Positions 33,552-46,000 of a stretch of DNA of 64,000 bases are shown here, one piece after another. Source of the stretch: Theocolax elegans (lineage: Eukaryota; Arthropoda; Insecta; Hymenoptera; Cerocephalidae); assembly GCA_026168455.1 (NCBI GenBank), contig CM047429.1:3221720-3285719 (forward strand), in the 5' to 3' direction. Within the stretch, counting starts at the first letter, position 1; every line of letters starts with the position of its first letter. The position numbers and the translations under genes are program-made. Under the pieces are notes generated by a model, which saw nothing but the letters and a program-made list of their open reading frames with translations, ran no database searches and was not told where the DNA came from.

Positions 33552-33822
33552 CATATCCTTGTACATTCTTGTACATTCCCGTACATATTCACACATTTCT
33601 GTACATTTCCGTACATTTTTGTAGATTTCTGTACATTTCTGTATATTTCTGTACATTTTTGCAAAAAAGTCTAAAAACTGATAAAAATGTACAGAAATGT
33701 ACAGAAATGTACAGAAATGTACAGACATCTACAGAAATGTACGGAAATATATGAAAATGTTCCAAAATGTACGGAAAGGTACAGAAATGTACGAAAATAT
33801 ACAAAGAATACTTCCGCCAGGG
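33552..33822. repeat. Right terminal/subterminal inverted repeat array
   Basis: It mirrors the left end: TGTACATTT-type units, a spacer gcaaaaaagtctaaaaactg, GAAATGTACA units, then GAATACTTCCGCCAGGG at the tip. Confidence 0.85.
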
Positions 33823-34104
33823 CGCCCTCTCCGTTTCTGGCGCGGCCGAGGTAAACTTACCGCGAATTTATCCCTTTTATTCGCGGCCCTTTTCAGCTCA
33901 CGACGTTTTAGCTGTACAAAGACGCGAGATCGGCAAGTGATCTCGCGGTTGTTAACGGACATCGCAACGGTAGGTCGTGCGCGGGGTTCACTGATTTGAA
34001 TCCGCCGCGCACTCTCGGAGCACCGCCTAGGGAGTATAACTAGGCAGTGCCGTAGTAACCGATCCCTTTACCCCTACCGACGCGAAAGATTGTACCCCGT
34101 TACA
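33823..34104 (+). repeat. 5' LTR of Gypsy-II, second part
   Basis: The 3' portion of the LTR, ending GTTACA, resumes after the inserted transposon and directly precedes the primer site. Confidence 0.75.
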
Positions 34105-34106
34105 AC

Positions 34107-34124
34107 TGGCGCCCAAATACGTGT
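34107..34124 (+). other. Primer binding site of Gypsy-II (Lys-tRNA-like)
   Basis: TGGCGCCCAA lies two bases after the LTR end. Its first ten bases fit the 3' end of lysine tRNA; the following bases fit less well. Confidence 0.6.
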
Positions 34125-35026
34125 GGATTAGGGATTACGCCGGATTAATTATCACAGAGAAGTGATAATTAATCTTACGAATTATTTATTTATTTAATAA
34201 TAAGAAATTTTTAACAAGAATAAAGCTTTTACTACCAAGTGGGTAGTAAAAGCCGAAAAGCCGCCGTGGTATTTGCGGACAAATACCACAACGTGAGGTC
34301 GACCCTGCGACTCAATTGGATTAATTTCCATTTCTCTCTCTCTCTCTCTCGAATCGTCTCGTTTTCGGCGGATTGAGACAATTATTCGTAAATAATTGAC
34401 TCAAAATTCAACAAGCGAATTGTAAAGCCTGCGCAAGGTTACAAACTTGAACCTGGTAGAATTGAAGCTTTTCGGACGGACATAACCTGGCCCGACGTCC
34501 TAACATTTATAGGTTAGGATAACAAATCCATGTTTATGCGATTGTAAGTGAGGTCATGCGTGCGGTTTAAATAATTTTTAGATAACGATAAGATATTAAT
34601 TTGTCTGTGATTAAGTTACTTAAATTATTTAAATTCACTAATTTAAGAAGATTTAGTTGCGATAGACCTCGAGCCAGGTTAACAATTTAAATTAACGAGT
34701 AGATAAGAAAAATCTTGTATATTATTAATTTTTAAATTCAAATTGCTCTCGGTTTTCTTTGATAGTTCTCTAGTGTGTGATAATAGAGTTCAAGAGAACC
34801 TGTCCGAAAAGCTAGAAGTGTTTTTGCGGATAGCAGATTCAAGTGAGTGGCTATATATCTTAGGGAAAAGATAATTCCTTCAACTTTTGGCCCAATAATT
34901 TTAATTTTTCTTTGCTGCCACGCAAATTAAAATAGAATAACCTTGCGCACGCCAGGCCACAGTGCACCAAAAATAGAGATTTTTGTTTATTTGAAGTTAT
35001 CCGCGAGCGATAATTAAATAAGCGTA
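34125..35026 (+). other. Gypsy-II leader, copy A
   Basis: AT-rich untranslated leader with a short TC run (34336-34350), ending gcgta before the gag ATG. It is duplicated at 40274-41171 with many 1-4-base length differences. Confidence 0.8.
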
Positions 35027-36879
35027 ATGGCCAACCGAAACGCCGACAGTTTTGTCCAACGAGACGAGGATATTATAGTGCAGGTGGACGAGTGGATCCA
35101 CACCCAAAACGCAGCACAAATCGAGGCTCACCTAGAACAGATGGAGCTTCGACTTGATGGTTCCCGCTATCAAAAGGCGGAACGCCTACAGCAATGGCTG
35201 CTAGGAAATTATTCGGCCGACGAGTTCAGTCAAGAAACTGACACCGTCAATGACCGGATAAGGCGGGTCGAGAAGCGGACAGAAGTGATCCGCCGAGTCG
35301 GGGAGAAAACGCCAGGAGCGTTACCTGATGAGAGAGGTACGCACCTGATTGAGGAAAATCTCAATCGTACGACCCGACTACCTAGCGAGGACCTGCCAAC
35401 AGCCCCAGAGGAGGGCCAGTCTAGCAGCCAATCCAGTCGGAGGGGTAGTCAATCTGACTGGATAACGCTAATAGCGACCGATGGGACGCCATTTGATGTG
35501 CCGCGGCTATTCTCCACATGTCTGGCAGAACAAATTGCCAAGACAAAAGCTCTACAAGAGCAAATGGAAAGTATGGCGGCACAGATAACGAGACTAACCG
35601 ATGCCGTAAGCCACATGACGTCCCAAAGAGCATCAAGTACGCGATTGGATCCACTAGGCCCAAGTCCACGTGTCCAATTTCAGGACACGTATACCTGCTA
35701 CCGGCCAGAGGAGTCACCGGTTCAGCAAGAGGACGCACGACTACAGCCCCAAACGCCAGGGCCAGCTCCTAGCGCCACCCTGGGCGGAGCTTGGGAGGGG
35801 GGAGACACCTGGGTACCAGGAAGGCCCCCATGTGAGAAAGTTCACCCTTAAGGCCCCAAGCGTCGTGCGTCCAAGAACAACCGTCCTGGGCTTCTCGCTC
35901 ATTTAACCCCACACGCGACCGAGGCGAGATCGTGAGAAAGTGGGGAATAAAGTTCTCAGGGGACGGAAGCGAGAGCATTAACAGCTTCTTAGAGCGCGTG
36001 GACGACTGCAGAGTCCTAGCAAACATGACGCAGGATGAAGTCCTTCCTTCTCTTTCGCAGTTGCTGGTGGAAGACGCCGCAAGGTGGTACCGCAATAACA
36101 AAGGAAAGTGGAGGAATTGGGACGAATTCACGTGCTCAATTAAACGCTGGTACGGAGCCAGCGAAACTTACCAAGAGAAGCTGATCCTTGAATGCACCTC
36201 ACGTACTCAGGGCGAAGACGAACCGGTACGTGAGTACATGAATTGCATGATAGGCATGCTACAAGAGCTCGTCCCCAAGCCTAGCGAGAGGAACCAGGTA
36301 GATCACCTCTACCGAAACATGCTGCCGAGAATCCAGCGCCGGTTCAAGCGAATCGAGGCGCAGACGATCGACCAGCTGTTTGACTTGGCCCGCGAAGCGG
36401 AGCGGCTGCAAGAGCGCGAAAAGCTCTACAAACCACCTCCAATGGAAGGGGAGCTGGTGCGGCCGGAGTTCGCGTATAAGGCCAAGAAGAAGTCAGAGAA
36501 GGCTCCTCTGAAGGCAAAGGTAGCAGCGGTGGAATCCGATAAATCCACCACCGGCAAGAATCTGGTGGAGCTGGACGCGATTCTCAACCAGCTGAAGAAG
36601 CTGCTACCAAGTGAGAACGTGAGCGCAGCCGGGAGTAGCAAACCAGGAAGTCCCAAGAGTGGACGGCGGTTTACTCAGAAAAAGAAACCGCCGAACCGGC
36701 CCGGAGAGCAGAGGGGCCAGTACGAGAAGCCCCGCGGCGGAAAGAGCGCGGAAGGAGGGACAAGCAGGACGCCCTTCGATCCGAGCAAACCGATTTCCTG
36801 TAATGGGTGCGGTAAGCTTGCATATTTCCGCCGCCATTGCCCTGACTGCAATAAGGGAAACGCCTCCGGGAGCGGCTAA
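35027..36879 (+). pseudogene. gag: Gypsy-II gag, copy A
   Basis: An N-terminal stretch of 274 codons (35027-35851) is followed in the -1 frame by the core (open from 35836, stop 36877-36879). The core has the Gag fold signature (WGIKFSGD...INSFLERVDD, then AARWYRNNK) and a single knuckle, CNGCGKLAYFRRHC, in which Tyr stands where His is expected. The overlap of the two frames is only 16 bases and no slippery heptamer is seen there. Copy B shares the discrepancy, so it is either ancestral to the duplication or an unrecognised recoding event. Confidence 0.75.
36855..36861 (+). promoter_or_regulatory. -1 frameshift heptamer G GGA AAC, Gypsy-II copy A
   Basis: The heptamer is in phase with the gag core codons, 15 bases before the gag stop codon begins. 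After a -1 slip the frame is open into pol (ATG 36921). A 7-bp stem (36882-36888 with 36910-36916) lies 20 bases downstream, farther than usual. Confidence 0.65.
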
Positions 36880-36920
36880 GCGGGACTCAGGCCGAACCCA
36901 AGATCCAGAGAGTCCCAGAG

Positions 36921-39900
36921 ATGCCCAGAAGCTCGGGCCCACGGAATGAACGAGACCGCGCGGAGCTCATCCGCGGCGGGATAGACTCGATGAAGCCAGA
37001 GGAGCACAGGAAGGGAATCGATTCCCAAGATTCTAGTCCTCAAGGTCAGCAGGAGCCACACCGGAGCTACCGTCTAGAGGACGAGACGCGCTGGTGGCTC
37101 CAAGCGGAAATAGGCGATTTCCGGATCAGAGCCCTGTACGATCCAGGAGCTTCGACGACGGTAATGGGGTCTAATGGCCTCACAATCGCTACCGCCCTGG
37201 GAAAATCGCTCTCTACCGAAAACGCGGGGAGAGAGAAATTGGCTGATGGACATGCACAACCACTGAGTGGGCACGTAATGTTGCCTTTCACCATCGGTGG
37301 TGAGACCAAGGAGCTCAGGGTTGCCATTATGCCAAATCTGGACGCCGAATGTTACGTAGGAGTTAATTTCGTACGTGCATTTCGTGCAGTTCTAGACCCA
37401 GACGCTGATCAGCTGTTCCTCAAAAACAGCAAAGCCCACGTCCAGTTAGAGGTAGCTAGCTTGGACGGAGGGACGGCTTCTTTGTCGTCAGCAGGTGTGG
37501 CTGACGCAACCGACAGTCAACGCGAGGAATTGCGTCAGCTGTTGGACCGAGTTCTATCCAACACCATGCCAAAGATCGGTCGATCTCACGATGTCGAGCA
37601 CACAATCGACGTCGGATCAGCCAAACCGATCAAGCAGCGGTACTACCCGGTCTCGGACAAAATCCAAGAAGAAATGCACCGCCAAGTGAAGGAGATGCTT
37701 GACTCCGGGGTCATTGAGCCCTCGACCAGCGGATGGTCCAACCCGGTGGTGATGGCGAGAAAGGATGACAATTCTAGACGGTTTTGTATCGACTTCAGGA
37801 AAGTCAACGCTTTAACAAAACCAGATGCATATCCTTTGCCTTTCATGCACGATATACTGCGCAAACTAAGAAAGGCTCGCTATATCTCCACTCTCGACAT
37901 GAATTGCGCCTATCATCAGATACCGTTGCAAGTCGAGTCGCGCCCTATTACTGCTTTCACAGTTCCTGGATTGGGACTGTTCCAGTTCACGAGGATGCCG
38001 TACGGATTGGCATACGCGGGGGCGACCTTTCAACGGATGATAGACCAAGTCGTAGGACCAGACCTGGCGCCGCACGCTTATGCTTACCTTGATGATATTA
38101 TCGTCGTGTCGGAGACATTCGAGGATCATAAGCGTTACCTAGAGGAAGTCCTTAAAAGACTGGCAGAAGCTGGACTTTCAATAAACCGGGATAAGTGCGT
38201 TTGAGGTTAAGTATCTTGGCGTACTGGTAAACCGGGACGGAGTACGTCCCGATCCCGCCAAGATAGAGCCGATAAAAGAGTATCCGGCTCCGAAGAATAT
38301 TAAACAGCTTCGCCGTTTCCTCGGTATGGCTTCTTGGCATAGGCGATTTATGCCGGATTACGCGACAATCGCAGAACCCTTGACGCGTTTAACCAAGAAG
38401 AACCAGCGGTATGAGTGGCTTGATGAGCAAGAGCAAGCCTTCCAACAGCTCAAGGCCGTCTTAATGACAGCACCGATTCTGCAGCGTCCTGTCCCAAATG
38501 GGCAGTACATACTGCAGACAGACGCCAGTGACACCGGTATAGGGGCTGTGCTACTCCAACTCGTGGATGGAGACGAAAGAGTTTTGGAGTACGCAAGTCG
38601 GATCTTGTCCCCAGCCGAGAGGAATTACAGTGTCACCGAACGAGAATGTTTAGCCGTTGTCTGGGCAATAAAGAAGTTCAGGCAGTATATAGAAGGTTAC
38701 GAGTTTCGAGTCGTAACCGACCACAACAGTTTGCGTTGGCTCTGCAATATGCGCAACCCAACGAGTCGTCTCGCAAGATGGGCTCTCGAACTCCAAGCGC
38801 ACACCTTCACGATTGAGCACAAGAAAGGTGCGCTTAATCATGTTCCAGACGCGCTCTCCAGAATGTATGAAGAGGAGAGCCGACGATAGCCTCGGTCTCT
38901 TGGAGCGACACCACTGTTGACCCGTGGTATCTCGCATGGGTAAAGGATGTATCAGAGAGACCACGGGAATTCCCCGAATGGAAAGTAGTAGGGGGAAATC
39001 TATATACTTACCGGCCTGACCCCACCTTAGAGGACGTCATGGAAGATCCCGAGGCATGGAAGATGGTAGTGCCTCAAGAGAATCGCCCGTCGATTCTAAG
39101 AGAATGTCACGACGATCCAACTGCTGGCCACTTAGGTCGCGAAAAGACTTTCGCACGGGTTGCCAGATTATACTATTGGCCCCGATACTACGCGGAGGTA
39201 CATGACTACGTGCGGAAATGTCAAATCAGCCAGCAGTGTAAGGTACAGCAGCAACCGCCTAGAGGCCTAATGGGCCGTAGAGTAGTCGAAAGACCTTGGC
39301 AGGTAGTCGCAGGTGATGTGACTGGACCATTACCTCGCTCTACCCACGGATTCGAGTACATTCTAGTCTTCCAGGACTTATTTACGCGCTGGATTGAAGC
39401 GGGTCCCAATTAGAAAAGCAAACGCAAAGACCATAGTAAAGGAGTTACACGAGCGTGTCCTCATGCGTTTCGGCACGCCGGAAGTATTTCACTCCGATAA
39501 TGGGACCGAGTTCAAAACAAGATGGTCGACGACTATCTCAAAGAGAAGGGAGTGTACCATACGACGACACCTCCTTACCACCCTCGAGCAAACCCCGTAG
39601 AAAGGTCGAACCGCACGCTTAAGACAATGGTAGCTTCGTACATCAAGGAAAAGCATACCAGCTGGGACGAAAAGCTACCGGAATTAGTGTTTGCAATAAA
39701 CACAGCGGTTCAAAGCTCGACAGGGTGGAGCCCGGCAATGTTGAACTACGGTCGACAGCCAGAGCCACCTAGTACGGACCGGCGAGAGCAAGAAGAGCTC
39801 GCACAAGAACGGTTTGATCAGCAGCGGCTCCAGGACTGGTCTGAGAGACTGTCCAGGCTAACCGAGTTGCACAGAGTGGCCTCCGAGAATGCCGCCGCGG

Positions 39901-40273
39901 CTCAAGCGAGACAAGCCGTATATTTCAACGCCGGGCGTCGAGACGAAAACTTTGAGATAGGCGATCTTGTTTGGAAAAAGAACAAGTCCAGTCTTCCAGC
40001 GCTGACAAGACAACCTATAAGTTGGCACCAAAGTATGTAGGCCCATACGTGGTTGTCCAGACAAAAGGCTCAAATACGTACCTTATTCAGGACGGGCAAG
40101 GCGACGAGGAGATGATACACGCCGAACATCTCAAGCCCTACGTGCCCGACAACGGAATGCCTCTGGCCGAAGTAGACGACGTCGCCCAACCGACGATGGA
40201 CGAAGAGGCGACGAGCGACCCGCCTCCTGCGAGCGAAGACACCCCGAGCGAAAAAATGTACTCTCCGGCCGCT
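36921..40273 (+). pseudogene. pol: Gypsy-II pol, copy A (frameshifted, 3' truncated)
   Basis: Collinear with the intact copy B but broken. Protease through reverse transcriptase is open to 38204, where an 11-base deletion (about 38201) shifts frame. Further single-base changes lie near 38876 (loss), 39400 (gain), 39514 (loss) and 39985 (loss), almost all in short homopolymers. The end, including both AT-hooks, is replaced at 40273 by the leader of copy B, adding the chance residues RGLGITPD before a stop at 40298-40300. Confidence 0.9.
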
Positions 40274-40277
40274 CGTG
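40270..40277. other. LTR-less head-to-tail junction of two Gypsy-II interiors
   Basis: Pol sequence (ccggccgctc) passes directly into leader sequence (gtggattaggg), which in copy A begins just after the primer site. No LTR, polypurine tract or primer site lies between. Confidence 0.9.
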
Positions 40278-41171
40278 GATTAGGGATTACGCCGGATTAA
40301 TTATCACAGAGAAGTGATAATTAATTTACGAATTATTTATATTTAATAAGAAATTTTTAACAAGAATAAAGCTTTTATACCAAGTGGGTAGTAAAAGCCG
40401 AAAAGCCGCCGTGGTATTTGCGGACAAATACCACAACGTGAGGTCGACCCTGCGACTCAATTGATTAATTTCCATTTCTCTCTCTCTCTCTCTCGAATCG
40501 TCTCGTTTTCGGCGGATTGAGACAATTATTCGTAAATAATTGACTCAAAATTCAACAAGCGAATTGTAAAGCCTGCGCAAGGTTACAAACTTGAACCTGG
40601 TAGAATTGAAGCTTTTCGGACGGACATAACCTGGCCCGACGTCCTAACATTTATAGGTTAGGATAACAAATCCATGTTTATGCGATTGTAAGTGAGGTCA
40701 TGCGTGCGGTTTAAATAATTTTTAGATAACGATAAGATATTAATTTGTCTGTGATTAAGTTACTTAAATTATTTAAATTCACTAATTTAAGAAGATTTAG
40801 TTGCGATAGACCTCGAGCCAGGTTAACAATTTAAATTAACGAGTAGATAAGAAAAATCTTGTATATTATTAATTTTTAAATTCAAATTGCTTCTCGGTTT
40901 TCTTTGATAGTTCTCTAGTGTGTGATAATAGAGTTCAAGAGAACCTGTCCGAAAAGCTAGAAGTGTTTTTGCGGATAGCAGATTCAAGTGAGTGGCTATA
41001 TATCTTAGGGAAAAGATAATTCCTTCAACTTTTGGCCCAATAATTTTAATTTTTCTTTGCTGCCACGCAAATTAAAATAGAATAACCTTGCGCACGCCAG
41101 GCCACAGTGCACCAAAAATAGAGATTTTTGTTTATTTGAAGTTATCCGCGAGCGATAATTAAATAAGCGTA
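40274..41171 (+). other. Gypsy-II leader, copy B
   Basis: Nearly identical to 34122-35026, with several short indels, ending at the second gag start. Confidence 0.85.
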
Positions 41172-43026
41172 ATGGCCAACCGAAACGCCGACAGTTTTGT
41201 CCAACGAGACGAGGATATTATAGTGCAGGTGGACGAGTGGATCCACACCCAAAACGCAGCACAAATCGAGGCTCACCTAGAACAGATGGAGCTTCGACTT
41301 GATGGTTCCCGCTATCAAAAGGCGGAACGCCTACAGCAATGGCTGCTAGGAAATTATTCGGCCGACGAGTTCAGTCAAGAAACTGACACCGTCAATGACC
41401 GGATAAGGCGGGTCGAGAAGCGGACAGAAGTGATCCGCCGAGTCGGGGAGAAAACGCCAGGAGCGTTACCTGATGAGAGAGGTACGCACCTGATTGAGGA
41501 AAATCTCAATCGTACGACCCGACTACCTAGCGAGGACCTGCCAACAGCCCCAGAGGAGGGCCAGTCTAGCAGCCAATCCAGTCGGAGGGGTAGTCAATCT
41601 GACTGGATAACGCTAATAGCGACCGATGGGACGCCATTTGATGTGCCGCGGCTATTCTCCACATGTCTGGCAGAACAAATTGCCAAGACAAAAGCTCTAC
41701 AAGAGCAAATGGAAAGTATGGCGGCACAGATAACGAGGACTAACCGATGCCGTAAGCCACATGACGTCCCAAAGAGCATCAAGTACGCGATTGGATCCAC
41801 TAGGCCCAAGTCCACGTGTCCAATTTCAGGACACGTATACCTGCTACCGGCCAGAGGAGTCACCGGTTCAGCAAGAGGACGCACGACTACAGCCCCAAAC
41901 GCCAGGGACCAGCTCCTAGCGCCACCCTGGGCGGAGCTTGGGAGGGGGGAGACACCTGGGTACCAGGAAGGCCCCCATGTGAGAAAGTTCACCCTTAAGG
42001 CCCCAAGCGTCGTGCGTCCAAGAACAACCGTCCTGGGCTTCTCGCTCATTTAACCCCACACGCGACCGAGGCGAGATCGTGAGAAAGTGGGGAATAAAGT
42101 TCTCAGGGGACGGAAGCGAGAGCATTAACAGCTTCTTAGAGCGCGTGGACGACTGCAGAGTCCTAGCAAACATGACGCAGGATGAAGTCCTTCCTTCTCT
42201 TTCGCAGTTGCTGGTGGAAGACGCCGCAAGGTGGTACCGCAATAACAAAGGAAAGTGGAGGAATTGGGACGAATTCACGTGCTCCATTAAACGCTGGTAC
42301 GGAGCCAGCGAAACTTACCAAGAGAAGCTGATCCTTGAATGCACCTCACGTACTCAGGGCGAAGACGAACCGGTACGTGAGTACATGAATTGCATGATAG
42401 GCATGCTACAAGAGCTCGTCCCCAAGCCTAGCGAGAGGAACCAGGTAGATCACCTCTACCGAAACATGCTGCCGAGAATCCAGCGCCGGTTCAAGCGAAT
42501 CGAGGCGCAGACGATCGACCAGCTGTTTGACTTGGCCCGCGAAGCGGAGCGGCTGCAAGAGCGCGAAAAGCTCTACAAACCACCTCCAATGGAAGGGGAG
42601 CTGGTGCGGCCGGAGTTCGCGTATAAGGCCAAGAAGAAGTCAGAGAAGGCTCCTCTGAAGGCAAAGGTAGCAGCGGTGGAATCCGATAAATCCACCACCG
42701 GCAAGAATCTGGTGGAGCTGGACGCGATTCTCAACCAGCTGAAGAAGCTGCTACCAAGTGAGAACGTGAGCGCAGCCGGGAGTAGCAAACCAGGAAGTCC
42801 CAAGAGTGGACGGCGGTTTACTCAGAAAAAGAAACCGCCGAACCGGCCCGGAGAGCAGAGGGGCCAGTACGAGAAGCCCCGCGGCGGAAAGAGCGCGGAA
42901 GGAGGGACAAGCAGGACGCCCTTCGATCCGAGCAAACCGATTTCCTGTAATGGGTGCGGTAAGCTTGCATATTTCCGCCGCCATTGCCCTGACTGCAATA
43001 AGGGAAACGCCTCCGGGAGCGGCTAA
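41172..43026 (+). pseudogene. gag: Gypsy-II gag, copy B
   Basis: Same plan as copy A. Two extra single bases (near 41738 in aacgaggact and near 41909 in agggacca) put the end of the N-terminal stretch out of frame, so residues after QITR are nonsense relative to copy A. The core resumes at 42079 and keeps the Tyr-containing knuckle. The stop is TAA at 43024-43026. Confidence 0.75.
43002..43008 (+). promoter_or_regulatory. -1 frameshift heptamer G GGA AAC, Gypsy-II copy B
   Basis: Same site as in copy A, but an extra G near 43050 (ccaaggatcc against ccaagatcc) puts pol in the gag frame behind the stop. A -1 slip here no longer leads into pol. Confidence 0.6.
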
Positions 43027-43068
43027 GCGGGACTCAGGCCGAACCCAAGGATCCAGAGAGTCCCAGAG

Positions 43069-46000
43069 ATGCCCAGAAGCTCGGGCCCACGGAATGAACG
43101 AGACCGCGCGGAGCTCATCCGCGGCGGGATAGACTCGATGAAGCCAGAGGAGCACAGGAAGGGAATCGATTCCCAAGATTCTAGTCCTCAAGGTCAGCAG
43201 GAGCCACACCGGAGCTACCGTCTAGAGGACGAGACGCGCTGGTGGCTCCAAGCGGAAATAGGCGATTTCCGGATCAGAGCCCTGTACGATCCAGGAGCTT
43301 CGACGACGGTAATGGGGTCTAATGGCCTCACAATCGCTACCGCCCTGGGAAAATCGCTCTCTACCGAAAACGCGGGGAGAGTGAAATTGGCTGATGGACA
43401 TGCACAACCACTGAGTGGGCACGTAATGTTGCCTTTCACCATCGGTGGTGAGACCAAGGAGCTCAGGGTTGCCATTATGCCAAATCTGGACGCCGAATGT
43501 TACGTAGGAGTTAATTTCGTACGTGCATTTCGTGCAGTTCTAGACCCAGACGCTGATCAGCTGTTCCTCAAAAACAGCAAAGCCCACGTCCAGTTAGAGG
43601 TAGCTAGCTTGGACGGAGGGACGGCTTCTTTGTCGTCAGCAGGTGTGGCTGACGCAACCGACAGTCAACGCGAGGAATTGCGTCAGCTGTTGGACCGAGT
43701 TCTATCCAACACCATGCCAAAGATCGGTCGATCTCACGATGTCGAGCACACAATCGACGTCGGATCAGCCAAACCGATCAAGCAGCGGTACTACCCGGTC
43801 TCGGACAAAATCCAAGAAGAAATGCACCGCCAAGTGAAGGAGATGCTTGACTCCGGGGTCATTGAGCCCTCGACCAGCGGATGGTCCAACCCGGTGGTGA
43901 TGGCGAGAAAGGATGACAATTCTAGACGGTTTTGTATCGACTTCAGGAAAGTCAACGCTTTAACAAAACCAGATGCATATCCTTTGCCTTTCATGCACGA
44001 TATACTGCGCAAACTAAGAAAGGCTCGCTATATCTCCACTCTCGACATGAATTGCGCCTATCATCAGATACCGTTGCAAGTCGAGTCGCGCCCTATTACT
44101 GCTTTCACAGTTCCTGGATTGGGACTGTTCCAGTTCACGAGGATGCCGTACGGATTGGCATACGCGGGGGCGACCTTTCAACGGATGATAGACCAAGTCG
44201 TAGGACCAGACCTGGCGCCGCACGCTTATGCTTACCTTGATGATATTATCGTCGTGTCGGAGACATTCGAGGATCATAAGCGTTACCTAGAGGAAGTCCT
44301 TAAAAGACTGGCAGAAGCTGGACTTTCAATAAACCGGGATAAGTGCGTTTTTTGTAAGTCAGAGGTTAAGTATCTTGGCGTACTGGTAAACCGGGACGGA
44401 GTACGTCCCGATCCCGCCAAGATAGAGCCGATAAAAGAGTATCCGGCTCCGAAGAATATTAAACAGCTTCGCCGTTTCCTCGGTATGGCTTCTTGGCATA
44501 GGCGATTTATGCCGGATTACGCGACAATCGCAGAACCCTTGACGCGTTTAACCAAGAAGAACCAGCGGTATGAGTGGCTTGATGAGCAAGAGCAAGCCTT
44601 CCAACAGCTCAAGGCCGTCTTAATGACAGCACCGATTCTGCAGCGTCCTGTCCCAAATGGGCAGTACATACTGCAGACAGACGCCAGTGACACCGGTATA
44701 GGGGCTGTGCTACTCCAACTCGTGGATGGAGACGAAAGAGTTTTGGAGTACGCAAGTCGGATCTTGTCCCCAGCCGAGAGGAATTACAGTGTCACCGAAC
44801 GAGAATGTTTAGCCGTTGTCTGGGCAATAAAGAAGTTCAGGCAGTATATAGAAGGTTACGAGTTTCGAGTCGTAACCGACCACAACAGTTTGCGTTGGCT
44901 CTGCAATATGCGCAACCCAACGAGTCGTCTCGCAAGATGGGCTCTCGAACTCCAAGCGCACACCTTCACGATTGAGCACAAGAAAGGTGCGCTTAATCAT
45001 GTTCCAGACGCGCTCTCCAGAATGTATGAAGAGGGAGAGCCGACGATAGCCTCGGTCTCTTGGAGCGACACCACTGTTGACCCGTGGTATCTCGCATGGG
45101 TAAAGGATGTATCAGAGAGACCACGGGAATTCCCCGAATGGAAAGTAGTAGGGGGAAATCTATATACTTACCGGCCTGACCCCACCTTAGAGGACGTCAT
45201 GGAAGATCCCGAGGCATGGAAGATGGTAGTGCCTCAAGAGAATCGCCCGTCGATTCTAAGAGAATGTCACGACGATCCAACTGCTGGCCACTTAGGTCGC
45301 GAAAAGACTTTCGCACGGGTTGCCAGATTATACTATTGGCCCCGATACTACGCGGAGGTACATGACTACGTGCGGAAATGTCAAATCAGCCAGCAGTGTA
45401 AGGTACAGCAGCAACCGCCTAGAGGCCTAATGGGCCGTAGAGTAGTCGAAAGACCTTGGCAGGTAGTCGCAGGTGATGTGACTGGACCATTACCTCGCTC
45501 TACCCACGGATTCGAGTACATTCTAGTCTTCCAGGACTTATTTACGCGCTGGATTGAAGCGGTCCCAATTAGAAAAGCAAACGCAAAGACCATAGTAAAG
45601 GAGTTACACGAGCGTGTCCTCATGCGTTTCGGCACGCCGGAAGTATTTCACTCCGATAATGGGACCGAGTTCAAAAACAAGATGGTCGACGACTATCTCA
45701 AAGAGAAGGGAGTGTACCATACGACGACACCTCCTTACCACCCTCGAGCAAACCCCGTAGAAAGGTCGAACCGCACGCTTAAGACAATGGTAGCTTCGTA
45801 CATCAAGGAAAAGCATACCAGCTGGGACGAAAAGCTACCGGAATTAGTGTTTGCAATAAACACAGCGGTTCAAAGCTCGACAGGGTGGAGCCCGGCAATG
45901 TTGAACTACGGTCGACAGCCAGAGCCACCTAGTACGGACCGGCGAGAGCAAGAAGAGCTCGCACAAGAACGGTTTGATCAGCAGCGGCTCCAGGACTGGT

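Larger units (their letters stand above)
29118..33822. mobile_element. DNA transposon with fold-back subterminal arrays, inserted in the LTR
   Basis: Terminal inverted repeats start CCCTGGCGGAAGTATTC and continue about 240 bp. Each end is an array of 10-12-bp units (tgtacatttc, then its complement gaaatgtaca) around a spacer tttttatcagtttttagac. The flanks show only a possible 2-bp CG duplication. No transposase is recognised, so the superfamily is unknown. It contains tandem repeats, a nested LINE derivative and one unknown ORF. Confidence 0.7.

Noticed and set aside
35836..35851. Programmed frameshift between the Gypsy-II gag N-terminal and core frames
   Set aside because: The 16-base overlap has no slippery heptamer and no clear structure; a shared ancestral mutation is more likely.
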